64,000 bases of DNA from Corynebacterium sphenisci DSM 44792 (GCF_001941505.1 NZ_CP009248.1:1-64000); one strand, 5' to 3'; numbered from the stretch's first letter, positions 47,609-57,295 are shown. Notes: generated by a model not told the origin, from the letters alone. Numbers and translations: made by a program.

Positions 47609-47636
47609 AAGGAATACCATCCCCGGTGGAATCACG

Positions 47637-47662
47637 TCCGCCGCCCGGATCCGGGCGGCGGA
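47637..47662. promoter_or_regulatory. Perfect 26-base palindrome in the leader of the hydrolase gene
   Basis: TCCGCCGCCCGGA followed by its exact reverse complement, 32 bases before the start codon. It could be an operator or an RNA stem in the leader. Confidence 0.6.
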
Positions 47663-47694
47663 CGCGCGACACGCGATGGAAGGACCCGGCCGCC

Positions 47695-48615
47695 ATGAAG
47701 GACGAGAGCAAGCGCACCGCCGACAGCCCGATGGACCCCACCCCCCGGCCGCGCCGGGACATCGTCGTCCCGGCCGCCGACGGGCTGCTGCTGCGCGGCA
47801 CCCTCTTCCGGCCCGCGAAGCACCCCGGGGAGATCCGCGGCGTCATCACCATCCACCCCAACGCCGGGATCACCGGCGACGCCTACGCGGACATGGCCCG
47901 GCACCTGGCGGACAAGGGCTACGCGGTGGTCACCTACGCCAACCGCGGCACCGGCCGCTCCGGGCTGGCCGCGGACACCCGCAACGAGGACATCCGGATG
48001 TCCGACTGGATCACCGTCGACGTGCCCGGGGTGCTGGAGTGGGCGCGGGAGACCTTCCCCGGCCTGCCCGCCTACGCCATCGGCCACGGCGTCGGCGGCC
48101 ACGGGGTGCTCTGGGCCGGTTCCGAGGGCACCGTGGACGCCGCGGTGCTGGTCGGCTGCGGCCAGCGCAACATCGGCAACGTGCCCGGCTGGCTGAACAA
48201 GGCCAAGACCTTCGCCCTGTTCACCGTGATCTGCCCGGTCACCGCCACCCTCTTCGGCCGGATCCCGCGCCAGCCGCTCGGCTTCGTCGAGGAGCCCCCG
48301 GTCGGCGTGGTCCGGCAGTGGGCCTCCTGGACCCGCCGCCGCGACTACTTCTTCGGCGATCCCGAGTTCGACTTCGGGGCCCGCTACGCCCGCGCCAACG
48401 GCCGCTACCTGCTGGTCCGGGTGCCCGGGGACAAGTGGTGCGATGAGGAGGGCACCACCAGCCTGGTCAAGCGGCTCTACGCCGCCGAGGTGGAGCAGCG
48501 CGAGCTGACCCCCGCCTCCGGGGCGGGCCTGGGCCACCGCGGCCTGGCCCACGCCGGCAACGAGGCCACCTGGGATGCGCTGCTCACCTGGCTGGAGGGC
48601 GACGCCGCCGCCTGA
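47695..48615 (+). CDS. Alpha/beta hydrolase-fold protein lacking the nucleophile serine
   Basis: A 306-residue protein with the alpha/beta hydrolase layout. IHPNAGITGDAYADMARHLADKG and VVTYANRGTGRSG occupy the oxyanion and strand positions. The nucleophile elbow, expected as GHSxGG, reads IGHGVGGHG, so the serine is glycine. A terminal histidine region (LGHRGLAHAG) remains. It may be non-catalytic, use another residue, or act as a binding protein. The ATG at 47695 follows GAAGGA after a spacer; an earlier start at 47626 would cover the palindrome. Confidence 0.72.
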   Translation: MKDESKRTADSPMDPTPRPRRDIVVPAADGLLLRGTLFRPAKHPGEIRGVITIHPNAGITGDAYADMARHLADKGYAVVTYANRGTGRSGLAADTRNEDIRMSDWITVDVPGVLEWARETFPGLPAYAIGHGVGGHGVLWAGSEGTVDAAVLVGCGQRNIGNVPGWLNKAKTFALFTVICPVTATLFGRIPRQPLGFVEEPPVGVVRQWASWTRRRDYFFGDPEFDFGARYARANGRYLLVRVPGDKWCDEEGTTSLVKRLYAAEVEQRELTPASGAGLGHRGLAHAGNEATWDALLTWLEGDAAA

Positions 48616-48636
48616 GGCCCCGCTACCCTGGGCGCC

Positions 48637-49203
48637 ATGGCCCACCGCATCATCGACACCCCGGTGGGGCCGCTGCGGCTGCTCGCCGGGCCCGCCGGCC
48701 TGCGCCGGGTGGACTACCTCGCCCGGCTCCGCGCCGAGGGGGATCCGGCGCCGGCGGACGCCGGCCGCGCGCCGGAGGGGCCCGCCCGGGCGCATCTCGA
48801 CGCCGCGGCCGCCCAGCTGGCCGAGTACTTCGCCGGGCGGCGCCGCCGCTTCGACCTGACCCTGGACTGCCCGGAGCTCTCCGGCGGCTCCTTCCGGGCC
48901 CGGGCGCTGCGCGCGATGGCGGCGATCCCGCACGGGTCGACGCTGAGCTACGGGGAGCTCGCCGCCGCCGCGGGCTCCCCCCGGGCGGCCCGCGCCGCCG
49001 GGAGCGCCTGCTCCGGCAACCCGCTGTCCATCATCGTCGGCTGCCACCGGGTGCTGCCCGCCGGCGGGGGCGTCGGCGCCTACGGCGGCGGGGTGGAAAA
49101 CAAAAGGCGGTTACTGGATCTCGAGGCAGGCCGGGTGCCCTTCCCCGGCACCGCCGCCGGCGGTGGGGGTATTTCCGTGGACACGCAACCTACGGCACCG
49201 TAG
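48637..49203 (+). CDS. ogt: Methylated-DNA--protein-cysteine methyltransferase
   Basis: A 188-residue repair protein that removes alkyl groups from O6-guanine. The C-terminal domain has the helix-turn-helix SYGELAAAAGSPRAARAAG and the active site IIVGCHRVLP. The usual motif is PCHRV, so the residue before the cysteine is glycine rather than proline. It has an N-terminal domain as in Ogt. Starts 21 bases after the hydrolase gene, so probably co-transcribed. Confidence 0.88.
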   Translation: MAHRIIDTPVGPLRLLAGPAGLRRVDYLARLRAEGDPAPADAGRAPEGPARAHLDAAAAQLAEYFAGRRRRFDLTLDCPELSGGSFRARALRAMAAIPHGSTLSYGELAAAAGSPRAARAAGSACSGNPLSIIVGCHRVLPAGGGVGAYGGGVENKRRLLDLEAGRVPFPGTAAGGGGISVDTQPTAP

Positions 49204-49212
49204 GCTCCTGCT

Positions 49213-49926
49213 ATGGCTAAAAACATCGGTACCGGGGCGGTGCCCGCCGTCGCCGTCCCCTTCGACCGGGGCCCGCGGCCGGTGCTGCGGGGCTGGTTGC
49301 ACGTCGCCGCCGCCGCCGTCGGGCTGATCGCCGGCATCGCGCTGACCATCGCCGCGGTGCGCCAGGGCGACCCCGCGCTGACCACCGCCACCGTGGTCTA
49401 CGTGCTCTGCCTGATCGGCGCCATGGCCGTGTCCGGCTGGTACCACCGTTGGCCCTTCATCCGGGAGTCCAGCATCCGGGCCGCCCGGCGCGCCGACCAC
49501 TCCATGATCGCGGTGTTCATCGCCGGCACCTACGGGCCGATCGTGGTGGCCGGGCTGCCCCCGGGCGATGCCACCGGGCTGCTCATCGCCTGCTGGGTCG
49601 GCGCCGCCGCCGCGGTGGTGGTGAACCTGGTCTGGATCAGCCACCCGCGCTGGGTGGCGGTGGCGATCTACCTCTTCCTCGGCTGGCTGGTGGTGTGGAA
49701 GCTCGGCGCGCTCTACGACGGCACCGGCGCCGCGGTGCTGCTGCTGCTCGCCGGCGGCGGGGTGATCTACTCCCTCGGCGCCCTGGTCTACGGCTTCAAA
49801 TGGCCCGACCCCTGGCCGCGCTGGTTCGGCTTCCACGAGGTCTTCCACGCCGCCACCATCGTCGCCGCGGTGCTGCACCACATCGCCATCTGGATCGTCG
49901 TGCTGCACGGCCCGGTGGGGGCCTAG
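49213..49926 (+). CDS. trhA: Hemolysin III family membrane protein (TrhA/YqfA-like)
   Basis: A 237-residue protein with seven membrane helices. Family residues include SGWYHRWPF (early histidine), RRADHSMIAVFIAGTYGPI and the C-terminal FHEVFHAATIVAAVLHHIAIW, the metal-binding histidine cluster of PAQR-like proteins. The family is linked to membrane energetics and homeostasis rather than proven haemolysis. Ten bases after ogt. Confidence 0.9.
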   Translation: MAKNIGTGAVPAVAVPFDRGPRPVLRGWLHVAAAAVGLIAGIALTIAAVRQGDPALTTATVVYVLCLIGAMAVSGWYHRWPFIRESSIRAARRADHSMIAVFIAGTYGPIVVAGLPPGDATGLLIACWVGAAAAVVVNLVWISHPRWVAVAIYLFLGWLVVWKLGALYDGTGAAVLLLLAGGGVIYSLGALVYGFKWPDPWPRWFGFHEVFHAATIVAAVLHHIAIWIVVLHGPVGA

Positions 49927-49936
49927 GCTGGTCGGC

Positions 49937-50605
49937 ATGACCGACCGGCCCATCGACCCCGACCTCCGCGAGCGCCTCGCCGAGCTGGTCCGCGCCCGCC
50001 GCGCGGTGCGCGCCTACCGGCCCGGCCCCCTCGACGAGGAGCTGGTGCGCGAGTACCTGGGGCTCATCCTGGAGGCGCCCAGCGCCTTCAACCTGCAGGA
50101 CCCGGGCATCATCCGGATCCGGGACCCGCGGGTGCGCGCCCGGGTGCTCGCCGCCGCCGGCGGGCAGCGCCAGGTCGCCGAGGCCCCGCTGCTGCTGGCC
50201 TTCCTCGCCGACCCGGCCGGCTGGCGGCGCACCCTGCCGGAGGTCACCGAACGCAACCTCGCCTCCGGGTACTGGGATCCCGCGACCGCCGCCGAACGCG
50301 GGGAGCGGATCCGGGCCTTCCAGCGGGTGCGCGCCGAGGCGGGCCTGGCCCGGGAGTTCGCGCTGCGCAACGCCATGATCGCGGCGACCTACGGGATCCT
50401 GCTGGCGCCGGCCTTCGGCTGGGCCAGCTCCCCGATGACCGGTTTCGACGACGCCGCCCTGAAGGAGGCGCTCGGCGCCCCCGCGGAGGCCACGGTGGCG
50501 CTGCTGCTCGCCGTGGGCGAACCCGCCGAGGACCCGCCGCATCCGGGCCGGCTGCCGCTGGCGCACCGGGTGCACCTGGACCGCTGGGGCGGCGCCGGCG
50601 ACTGA
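49937..50605 (+). CDS. Nitroreductase family protein
   Basis: A 222-residue FMN-dependent enzyme. The N-terminal RRAVRAYRPGPLDEELVREYLGLILEAPSAFN and AFGWASSPMTGFD near residue 170 are typical of the family. It reduces nitro compounds, quinones or related substrates using NAD(P)H. Starts 11 bases after the hemolysin III gene in the same direction. Confidence 0.87.
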   Translation: MTDRPIDPDLRERLAELVRARRAVRAYRPGPLDEELVREYLGLILEAPSAFNLQDPGIIRIRDPRVRARVLAAAGGQRQVAEAPLLLAFLADPAGWRRTLPEVTERNLASGYWDPATAAERGERIRAFQRVRAEAGLAREFALRNAMIAATYGILLAPAFGWASSPMTGFDDAALKEALGAPAEATVALLLAVGEPAEDPPHPGRLPLAHRVHLDRWGGAGD

Positions 50606-50622
50606 GCCCCCGTCCGGGGCGC

Positions 50623-52716
50623 TCAGCCCAGGGACAGCGCCAGGTCCACCGCCTGCCGGATCGCGCGCTTGGCGTCGAGTTCGGCGGCCACGTCCGCGCC
50701 GCCGATCACGTCCACCGGGATCCCGGCGGCCTCCGCCGCGGCCGCCGCGTCCACCCCGCCCAGGGCGGCGAGCTCGGAGACCTGCCCGGTGCACAGCACC
50801 ACCGAATCGACCGCCAGCACCCGGTCCGCGCCGTCGACGGTGATGTGCACCCCGGCGTCGTCGATCCGGCGGTAGGCCACCCCGGTATGCTGCACCACCC
50901 CGGCGGCGCGCAGCTCCGCCCGGTGCACCCAGCCGGTGGTCTTGCCCAGCCCGGCGCCGATCCGGGTGCTCTTGCGCTGCAGCAGGTGCACCTCCCGGTC
51001 GATGGTGTCGGGCAGCTCCGCATGCGGCGCCCGCTCCACCAGCCCGGCCCGGGCGGCGGCCGGATCGCCCACCCCCCAGGCCCGCCGCCATACGGCCACG
51101 TCCCGATCCGGGCGGCGGGTGAGGAACTGGGCCACGTCCACCCCGATCCCGCCGGCGCCGAGCACCGCCACCCGGCGGCCGACCTCCCGAGCCCCGGAGA
51201 GCAGCTCGTCGTAGCGCATCACCATCGGATGGTGCACGCCCTCGATCTCCGGCACCCGGGGGCGCACCCCGGTGGCCACCACCACCCGGTCGAAACCCGC
51301 CGCGGCGAGCTCCGCCACCCCCGCCCGGCGGCCCAGGTGCACCGGCACCCCCAGCGCCGCGAGCCGCCGGTCGAAGTAGCGCAGCGTCTGCGCGTACTCC
51401 TCCTTGCCCGGGATCCGGGCGGCCAGCCGGAACTGCCCGCCGATCGCCTCGGCGGCCTCGAAGACCTCCACCGCATGGCCCCGCCCGGCGGCGGCCTCGG
51501 CGAAGGCCAGGCCGGCCACCCCGGCGCCGAGCACCGCCACCCGGGCGGGCGCGGCCGCGCGCGGCGGGGTCGCCGCCAGCGCCAGCTCCCGGCCGGCCAG
51601 CGGGTTGACCAGGCAGGAGGCGCGCTTGTTGGCGAAGACGTGATCCAGGCAGGCCTGGTTGCAGGCGATGCAGGTGTTGATCTGCCCGGTGCGGCCGGCC
51701 ACCGTCTTCGCCATCAGATCCGGGTCCGCCAGCAGCGGCCGGGCCATGGAGATCAGATCCGCGTCCCCGCGGGCCAGGATCGCCTCCGCCACATCCGGGT
51801 CGTTGATCCGGTTCGAGGCGCACACCGTCACCCCCGCCTCCCGGCGCAGCCGGCCGGAGAGATCCGCGAAGGCCGCCCGCGGCACCGAGGTGACGATGGT
51901 CGGCACCCGCGCCTCATGCCAGCCGATCCCGGTGTTGAACACGTCCACCCCGGCCTCGGCCAGCCGCCCGGTGAGCTCCAGGATCTCCGCCCAGTCCTGC
52001 CCGCCCTCGACCAGGTCGAGCAGCGAGATCCGGTACTGGATGAGGAACCCCGGCCCGGTGGCGGCCCGGATCCGGCGCACCACCTCCACCGGCATCCGCA
52101 TCCGGGCCCGCGCGGAGCCGCCCCAGGCGTCGGTGCGCCGGTTCACCCGCTCGGCGAGGAACTGGTTGAGCAGGTAGCCCTCGGAGCCCATCACCTCCAC
52201 CCCGTCGTAGCCGGCGCGCTGCGCCAGCCGGGCGGCGCGCACGTAGTGGCCGATGGTGCGCTCCACCCCCCGGGCGGACAGCGCCCGGGCCCGGAAGGGG
52301 GTGATCGGGGAGCGGGAGGCGCTCGGCGCCCGGGACAGCGGATGGTAGCCGTAGCGCCCGGCGTGCAGCAGCTGCAGCACGATGTGGGCGCCCTCGTCAT
52401 GCACCGCGGCGGTGACCCGGCGGTGCCCGCGGGCGGTGCGCCGGCGGGCCATGGTGGAGCCCACCGGGGTCAGCCGGCCCGCCAGATCCGGGGAGTAGCC
52501 GCCGGTGACCAGCAGCGCGGCGCCGCCGGCGGCGCGCCGGGCGAGGTAGGCGGCGAAGGCGTCCAGATCCCGGTGCCGATCCTCCAGGCCGACGTGCATG
52601 GAGCCCATCACCAGGCGGTTGCGCAGGGTGAGCGGGCCCAGATCGAGGGGCGAGGTGAACAGGCGGTGGCCGGCGGCGGCGGGATCCGCGCCGACGGGCT
52701 GGTCGGGCTGAACCAT
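50623..52716 (-). CDS. NADH:flavin oxidoreductase, 2,4-dienoyl-CoA reductase-like
   Basis: A 697-residue fusion: an N-terminal old-yellow-enzyme TIM barrel (LGPLTLRNRLVMGSMH), an iron-sulfur segment CIACNQACLDHVFANKRASC, and a C-terminal FAD/NAD-binding half (AVLGAGVAGLAFAEAAAGRG, AVLGAGGIGVDVAQ). The order and length match FadH. It would reduce 2,4-dienoyl-CoA during unsaturated fatty acid breakdown or a related enone. Confidence 0.9.
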   Translation of the reverse strand: MVQPDQPVGADPAAAGHRLFTSPLDLGPLTLRNRLVMGSMHVGLEDRHRDLDAFAAYLARRAAGGAALLVTGGYSPDLAGRLTPVGSTMARRRTARGHRRVTAAVHDEGAHIVLQLLHAGRYGYHPLSRAPSASRSPITPFRARALSARGVERTIGHYVRAARLAQRAGYDGVEVMGSEGYLLNQFLAERVNRRTDAWGGSARARMRMPVEVVRRIRAATGPGFLIQYRISLLDLVEGGQDWAEILELTGRLAEAGVDVFNTGIGWHEARVPTIVTSVPRAAFADLSGRLRREAGVTVCASNRINDPDVAEAILARGDADLISMARPLLADPDLMAKTVAGRTGQINTCIACNQACLDHVFANKRASCLVNPLAGRELALAATPPRAAAPARVAVLGAGVAGLAFAEAAAGRGHAVEVFEAAEAIGGQFRLAARIPGKEEYAQTLRYFDRRLAALGVPVHLGRRAGVAELAAAGFDRVVVATGVRPRVPEIEGVHHPMVMRYDELLSGAREVGRRVAVLGAGGIGVDVAQFLTRRPDRDVAVWRRAWGVGDPAAARAGLVERAPHAELPDTIDREVHLLQRKSTRIGAGLGKTTGWVHRAELRAAGVVQHTGVAYRRIDDAGVHITVDGADRVLAVDSVVLCTGQVSELAALGGVDAAAAAEAAGIPVDVIGGADVAAELDAKRAIRQAVDLALSLG

Positions 52717-52878
52717 GATCCGATCCTGCCACGATCGGCGCCCGCGGCCGGGGCGGCGCACCCCCGCCGGCGGGCCCGGGCCGGCCGCGGCCGGCGGCCG
52801 CCGCGCGGCGTATCCTGGGCCTGTTGTCCGCGCGGCCCCGCCACGGGCGCGCCCCCTTCGAGCAGGCGAGGAGACCGG

Positions 52879-55800
52879 ATGAGCGCACGGGGGATCCGGC
52901 GGGTGACCGCCGCGGTGCCGGGGGTCTACGGCCGGCTGCTGGCCGGGTACGCGGTGGTGGCGCTGGCCTTCTCCGCGGTGCCCGGGCTGCATGATCCGCT
53001 GCTGCGGCTGCGGGTGCTGCTGGACGTGGTGCTGCTGCCGCTGCCGGAGACCTCGGTGGCCTGGGCGGCGGCGCTGCTGCTGCTCGCCGGCGGGGTGCTC
53101 GCCCGCAAGCGGGTGGCCTGGGCCGTCGCGGTGGCGCTCACCGGGGCGGTGGCGGGGGCGAACCTGCTGGTGCTCGCCGGGATGGCCCGCGCCGGGGCCC
53201 CGGAGCTGGTCTGGTACCGGCTGGCCGCGGTGCTGCAGGCGGCGATCCTGGTGCTGCTGCTCGCCGCGCACCGGGAGTTCCCGGCCCGGGTGCGCCCCGG
53301 CGCCTTCGGCCGCGCCGCCGCGGCCTACCTGGCCGTCGCCGCGGTCGGGGTGGCCGCCGGCCGGGCGCTGGTGGGCCTGTTCCCGGGCCCGCCGGGCGCG
53401 GCGCTGCCGGCGGAGGACCGGCTGCCCTGGGTCCTGGACAAGGTGGTGGGCCTGGCCCTGGTGCCGCACGAGGCCTTCGCCGGCCGGCCGCCGGCCTGGC
53501 TGGCGGCGCTGCTCGGCGTGATCGGGGCGGCGGCGATCCTGGCGGCCACGATCGCCCTGCTGCGCTCCCAGGCCGGCCGCAATGCGCTCACCGCCCGCGA
53601 CGAGACCGCGATCCGGGCGCTGCTGCACCGCTGGGGCGACCGGGATTCGCTGGGCTACTTCGCCACCCGCCGGGACCGCTCCGTGGCCTACGCCCCCTCC
53701 GGGCTGGCCGCGGTGTCCTACCGGGTGGAGCTGGGCGTCGCCCTGGCCGCCGGGGACCCGGTGGGCGACCCGGCGCACTGGGACACGGCGATCGGCGCCT
53801 TCCTCGCCGAGGCGGCCCGCTACGGCTGGGCGCCGGCGGTGGTGGGCGCCTCCGCCGAGGGCGCTCGGGCCTGGCGGGGCCGCGGCATGGCGGAGCTGCA
53901 TCTCGGCGATGAGGCGGTCCTGGACTGCGCCGATCTGCACCTGCGCGGACCGGAGCGGCGCACCCTGCGGCAGGCGGTGCGCCGCGCCCGGCGGGCCGGG
54001 GTGGCGGTGCGCATCCGCCGGCAGGCGGAGATCCCCGCCGCAGAGCTCGCGGCCATCGCCGCCGATGCCGGGGCCTGGCGCGGCGATGCCGCGGAGCGGG
54101 GCTTCTCCATGGCCCTGGGCCGGGTCGGCGACCCGGCGGACGGGGCGGCGATCGTGGTGGAGGCCCACCATGCCGGGCGCCGGGTGGCGGTGCTGGGCTT
54201 CTCCCCCTGGGGCCGCACCGGGGCGAGCCTGGACCTGATGCGGCGGGCCCCCGCGGCCCCGGGCGGCACCGTGGAGCTGATGGTGACCACCCTGTGCCGG
54301 GAGGGCGCGGACCTGGGCATCCGCCGGATCTCGCTGAACTTCGCGGTCGCCCGGGCGGTGTTCGCCTCGGAGGGCCGGCTGGGGGTGGGCCCGCTGCTGC
54401 GCGCCTGGCGGGGGGTGCTCGTCTTCGCCTCCCGGTTCTGGCAGCTGGAGTCGCTGTACCGCTCCAACGCCCGCTACGGGCCGCGCTGGGTGCCCCGCTA
54501 CCTGTGCTTCGCCTCCCCGCGCACCCTGCCCCGGGTGGCGGCGGCCACCGCGATGGCCGAGGGCTTCCTGCCCCGCGGCCGCGCCGCCCGCGGCTTCTCC
54601 GGGGCCGCCGACGACAGCCCCGGGGCGCTGGCCGCCTACGCCGCCGCCCCCGGGCTGCTCGCCGGGGAGCCCGCCCCGGCGCCGCGGCGGGTGCCGGCCG
54701 ACGTCGCCGCCCGGATGTCCGCCGCGGCGCGGATCCGGGCCGCCGGGGGAGACCCCTGGCCGGTCGGGACGCCCCCGGGGGAGGGCTGCGCGGAGCTCGC
54801 CGGCGCCGCGCCCGGGGCGCGGCTCACCCTCGCCGGCCGGGTGCTCGCCCGCCGCGACCACGGCGGGGTGGTCTTCCTCGAGCTGCGGGACTTCACCGGC
54901 GGGGCCCAGGTGATCGTGGAGCGCCGCCGGCCGGCCGCGCATGCCGCGGTCGCCGGGATCGCCCGCGGCGATCTGGTGCAGGTGACCGGGGTGCGCGGGG
55001 ACTCGCGCACCGGACGGGCCTCGCTGCTCGCCGATGAACTGCGGCTCACCGCGAAATGCCTGCGCCCCCCGCAGCGCGGGCCCGCCCCGCGCCGGGCCGG
55101 CCGGGTGGTCGACCTGGCCCTGCGGGACCGGCCCCGGGAGCTGCTCCGGGCCCGGGCGGCGACGCTGCGCGCGCTGCGCGAGGAGCTGCACGCCCGCGGC
55201 TACCTGGAGGCGGAGACCCCGATCCTGCAGCGGGTGCACGGCGGGGCCGCCGCCCGGCCCTTCCGCACCCACATGAACGCCCTGGACCTGGAGCTCAGCC
55301 TGCGGATCGCCCCCGAACTGGCCCTGAAGCGGCTGCTCGCCGGGGGCGTGGACCGGGTCTACGAACTCGGCCGGGTGTTCCGCAACGAGGGCGCCGACGC
55401 CACGCACAACCCCGAGTTCACCGCCCTGGAGGCCTACTGCGCGCACGGCGACCAGGCGGTGATGCGGGAGCTGGCGGAGGCGCTCATCCGGGCCGCCGCG
55501 GTGGCGGTGCGCGGTTCGGCGACGGTGCCCGCCCCGGACGGGGGCGCGCTGGACATCTCCGGGCCCTGGCCGGTGCGCGACGTGCACGCCGCGGTGACCG
55601 CGGCGGTGCGCGCCGCCGGGGTCGCCGCCCCGGAGCTCACCCCGGCCACCGATGCCGCCACGCTGCGCCGGATCCTGGCCCGGCTGGGCCTGCCCGCGCG
55701 GGCGGACGCCGACGCCGGGACGCTGGTGCTGGCGCTCTACGAGGAGCTGGTGGAGCCCACCACCGTGGAGCCCACCTTCTACCTGGGCTTCCCGGAGTCG

Positions 55801-56151
55801 GTGTGCCCGCTGACCCGGGCGGACCGGGCACGGCCCGGGGTGGCCGAGCGCTGGGACCTGGTGGCCTTCGGCATGGAGCTGGGCACCGCCTACACCGAGC
55901 TCACCGACCCCCTGGAGCAGCGGGCCCGCCTGGAGGCGCAGTCCCTGCTCGCCGCCGGCGGGGACCCGGAGGCGATGGAGGTCGACGAGGAGTTCCTCGC
56001 CGCCCTCGAGTTCGGGATGCCCCCGGCCGGCGGGCTGGGCCTGGGCGTGGACCGGCTGGTGATGCTGCTCACCGGGGCGGACATGCGCGAGGCGGTCACC
56101 TTCCCGCTGACCCGCGGCGGATCCGCCCGCGGGGCTAGTGTCGTCGGGTGA
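52879..56151 (+). CDS. lysX: LysX: lysyl-tRNA synthetase fused to lysylphosphatidylglycerol synthase
   Basis: A 1090-residue bifunctional enzyme. The first half has membrane helices (about residues 15-230) and the MprF-type DUF2156 domain (SLGYFATRRDRS, LGFSPWG). The second half is a lysyl-tRNA synthetase with an OB fold (GRVLARRDHGGVVFLELRD) and class II motifs (HARGYLEAETPIL, ELGRVFRNEG, GLGLGVDRLVMLL). It charges tRNA and transfers lysine to phosphatidylglycerol, lowering surface charge and raising resistance to cationic peptides. The ATG at 52879 follows GGCGAGGAG. Confidence 0.95.
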   Translation: MSARGIRRVTAAVPGVYGRLLAGYAVVALAFSAVPGLHDPLLRLRVLLDVVLLPLPETSVAWAAALLLLAGGVLARKRVAWAVAVALTGAVAGANLLVLAGMARAGAPELVWYRLAAVLQAAILVLLLAAHREFPARVRPGAFGRAAAAYLAVAAVGVAAGRALVGLFPGPPGAALPAEDRLPWVLDKVVGLALVPHEAFAGRPPAWLAALLGVIGAAAILAATIALLRSQAGRNALTARDETAIRALLHRWGDRDSLGYFATRRDRSVAYAPSGLAAVSYRVELGVALAAGDPVGDPAHWDTAIGAFLAEAARYGWAPAVVGASAEGARAWRGRGMAELHLGDEAVLDCADLHLRGPERRTLRQAVRRARRAGVAVRIRRQAEIPAAELAAIAADAGAWRGDAAERGFSMALGRVGDPADGAAIVVEAHHAGRRVAVLGFSPWGRTGASLDLMRRAPAAPGGTVELMVTTLCREGADLGIRRISLNFAVARAVFASEGRLGVGPLLRAWRGVLVFASRFWQLESLYRSNARYGPRWVPRYLCFASPRTLPRVAAATAMAEGFLPRGRAARGFSGAADDSPGALAAYAAAPGLLAGEPAPAPRRVPADVAARMSAAARIRAAGGDPWPVGTPPGEGCAELAGAAPGARLTLAGRVLARRDHGGVVFLELRDFTGGAQVIVERRRPAAHAAVAGIARGDLVQVTGVRGDSRTGRASLLADELRLTAKCLRPPQRGPAPRRAGRVVDLALRDRPRELLRARAATLRALREELHARGYLEAETPILQRVHGGAAARPFRTHMNALDLELSLRIAPELALKRLLAGGVDRVYELGRVFRNEGADATHNPEFTALEAYCAHGDQAVMRELAEALIRAAAVAVRGSATVPAPDGGALDISGPWPVRDVHAAVTAAVRAAGVAAPELTPATDAATLRRILARLGLPARADADAGTLVLALYEELVEPTTVEPTFYLGFPESVCPLTRADRARPGVAERWDLVAFGMELGTAYTELTDPLEQRARLEAQSLLAAGGDPEAMEVDEEFLAALEFGMPPAGGLGLGVDRLVMLLTGADMREAVTFPLTRGGSARGASVVG

Positions 56152-57209
56152 ACCGGCCCCGGAGGTACCCGATGCAGCCCGAGCATCCGCGCACCCGCCG
56201 CCCCCTGGCGGCGCTGGTGGCCATCGCGACGGCGCTCACCCTCGCCATCGGCGCCGGCTGGTGGGTCGGGGAGGGCCCCGGGGCGGGGCCGGCCGCGCCC
56301 GCGCCGGACCCGGCGCGGCGCGCGGCGGGCTTCGCCGCCTACGGGCGCGCCCCCGCGGATTTCGGGCGGCTGCCGGAGCCGGATTTGCGGCTGCCCTACG
56401 CCGGGGCGGACCCCCGCCAGTTCGGGGACCTGTACCTGCCCCGGCCCAGGGATCCGGCGCTGCCGGTGCCGGTGGTGGTGCTCATCCACGGCGGCGGCTG
56501 GACCCAGCGCTCCACCCTGCGCGGCACCGCCCCGATGGCCGCGGACCTGGTGCGCGCCGGGGTGGCGGTGTGGAACGTGGAGTACCGGGGCACCGGGCGA
56601 CCCGCCCCGGAACCGGCGGATCCGGCCGCCCCGCCGGCGGAGCCGGCCGGCCCCGGCGGCTGGCCGCGCACCTACGAGGACGTCGCCGCCGCGGTGGATT
56701 TCCTGCCCCGGCTGGCCGGGCGCTCCCCGGTGGCGCTGGATCTCTCCCGGGTGGTGGTCGCCGGGGTCAGCGCCGGCGGCAACCTCACCGCCTGGCTGGC
56801 CTCCCGGCCGGTGCTGCCCGCCGGCGCGCCCGGCGCCGGCCCGGGCTTCCGGCCCGCCGCCTTCGTGCCGATGGCCGGGGTGTTCGATCTCGCCCTGGCG
56901 CATGGCCGCGACGACCGCTTCGTCCGGGGCCTGCTCGGCGGTACCCCCGAGCAGCGCCCGGAGCGCTACCGGCTGGCCTCCCCGGCGCGCAACGTGGACC
57001 CGGGGATGCGGATCACGGTGCTGCACGGCCGCAACGACGACGTCGTCGACGTCGCCGAGGCGGAGGTCTACGCCGACCGGATCGGGGCGGTGGGCGGGCG
57101 GGTGGATCTGCGCATCCTCGACGACGCCGACCACGCTTCCTGGGGCCGGCTGGACGGGCCGCAGTGGGCGCAGGCCCGGGAGGCCATCCTCGGCCACGCC
57201 CGGGGTTGA
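56148..57209 (+). CDS. Alpha/beta hydrolase (carboxylesterase / BD-FAE type)
   Basis: A 353-residue hydrolase with an N-terminal hydrophobic anchor or signal (LVAIATALTLAIGAGWWVG). It has the oxyanion motif HGGGW, the nucleophile GVSAGGN, an aspartate region (LHGRNDDVVDV) and DADHASW with the histidine. It resembles kynurenine-formamidase and carboxylesterase families. The GTG start overlaps the lysX stop (GTGA); an ATG at 56172 is an alternative. Confidence 0.82.
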   Translation: MNRPRRYPMQPEHPRTRRPLAALVAIATALTLAIGAGWWVGEGPGAGPAAPAPDPARRAAGFAAYGRAPADFGRLPEPDLRLPYAGADPRQFGDLYLPRPRDPALPVPVVVLIHGGGWTQRSTLRGTAPMAADLVRAGVAVWNVEYRGTGRPAPEPADPAAPPAEPAGPGGWPRTYEDVAAAVDFLPRLAGRSPVALDLSRVVVAGVSAGGNLTAWLASRPVLPAGAPGAGPGFRPAAFVPMAGVFDLALAHGRDDRFVRGLLGGTPEQRPERYRLASPARNVDPGMRITVLHGRNDDVVDVAEAEVYADRIGAVGGRVDLRILDDADHASWGRLDGPQWAQAREAILGHARG

Positions 57210-57295
57210 CCGGCCGCGGCGCCCGGCCCCGCCCGACCGTGGGGCGTTATCGTGGGCGGCGAAGGACGGCAGGCGAATCCGAAGGGAGCGGGCAG

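Noticed and set aside
50845..52878. Long plus-strand frame running into lysX from within the dienoyl-CoA reductase gene
   Set aside because: The region before 52879 is antisense to a clear enzyme gene; lysX starts at 52879 with a ribosome site.
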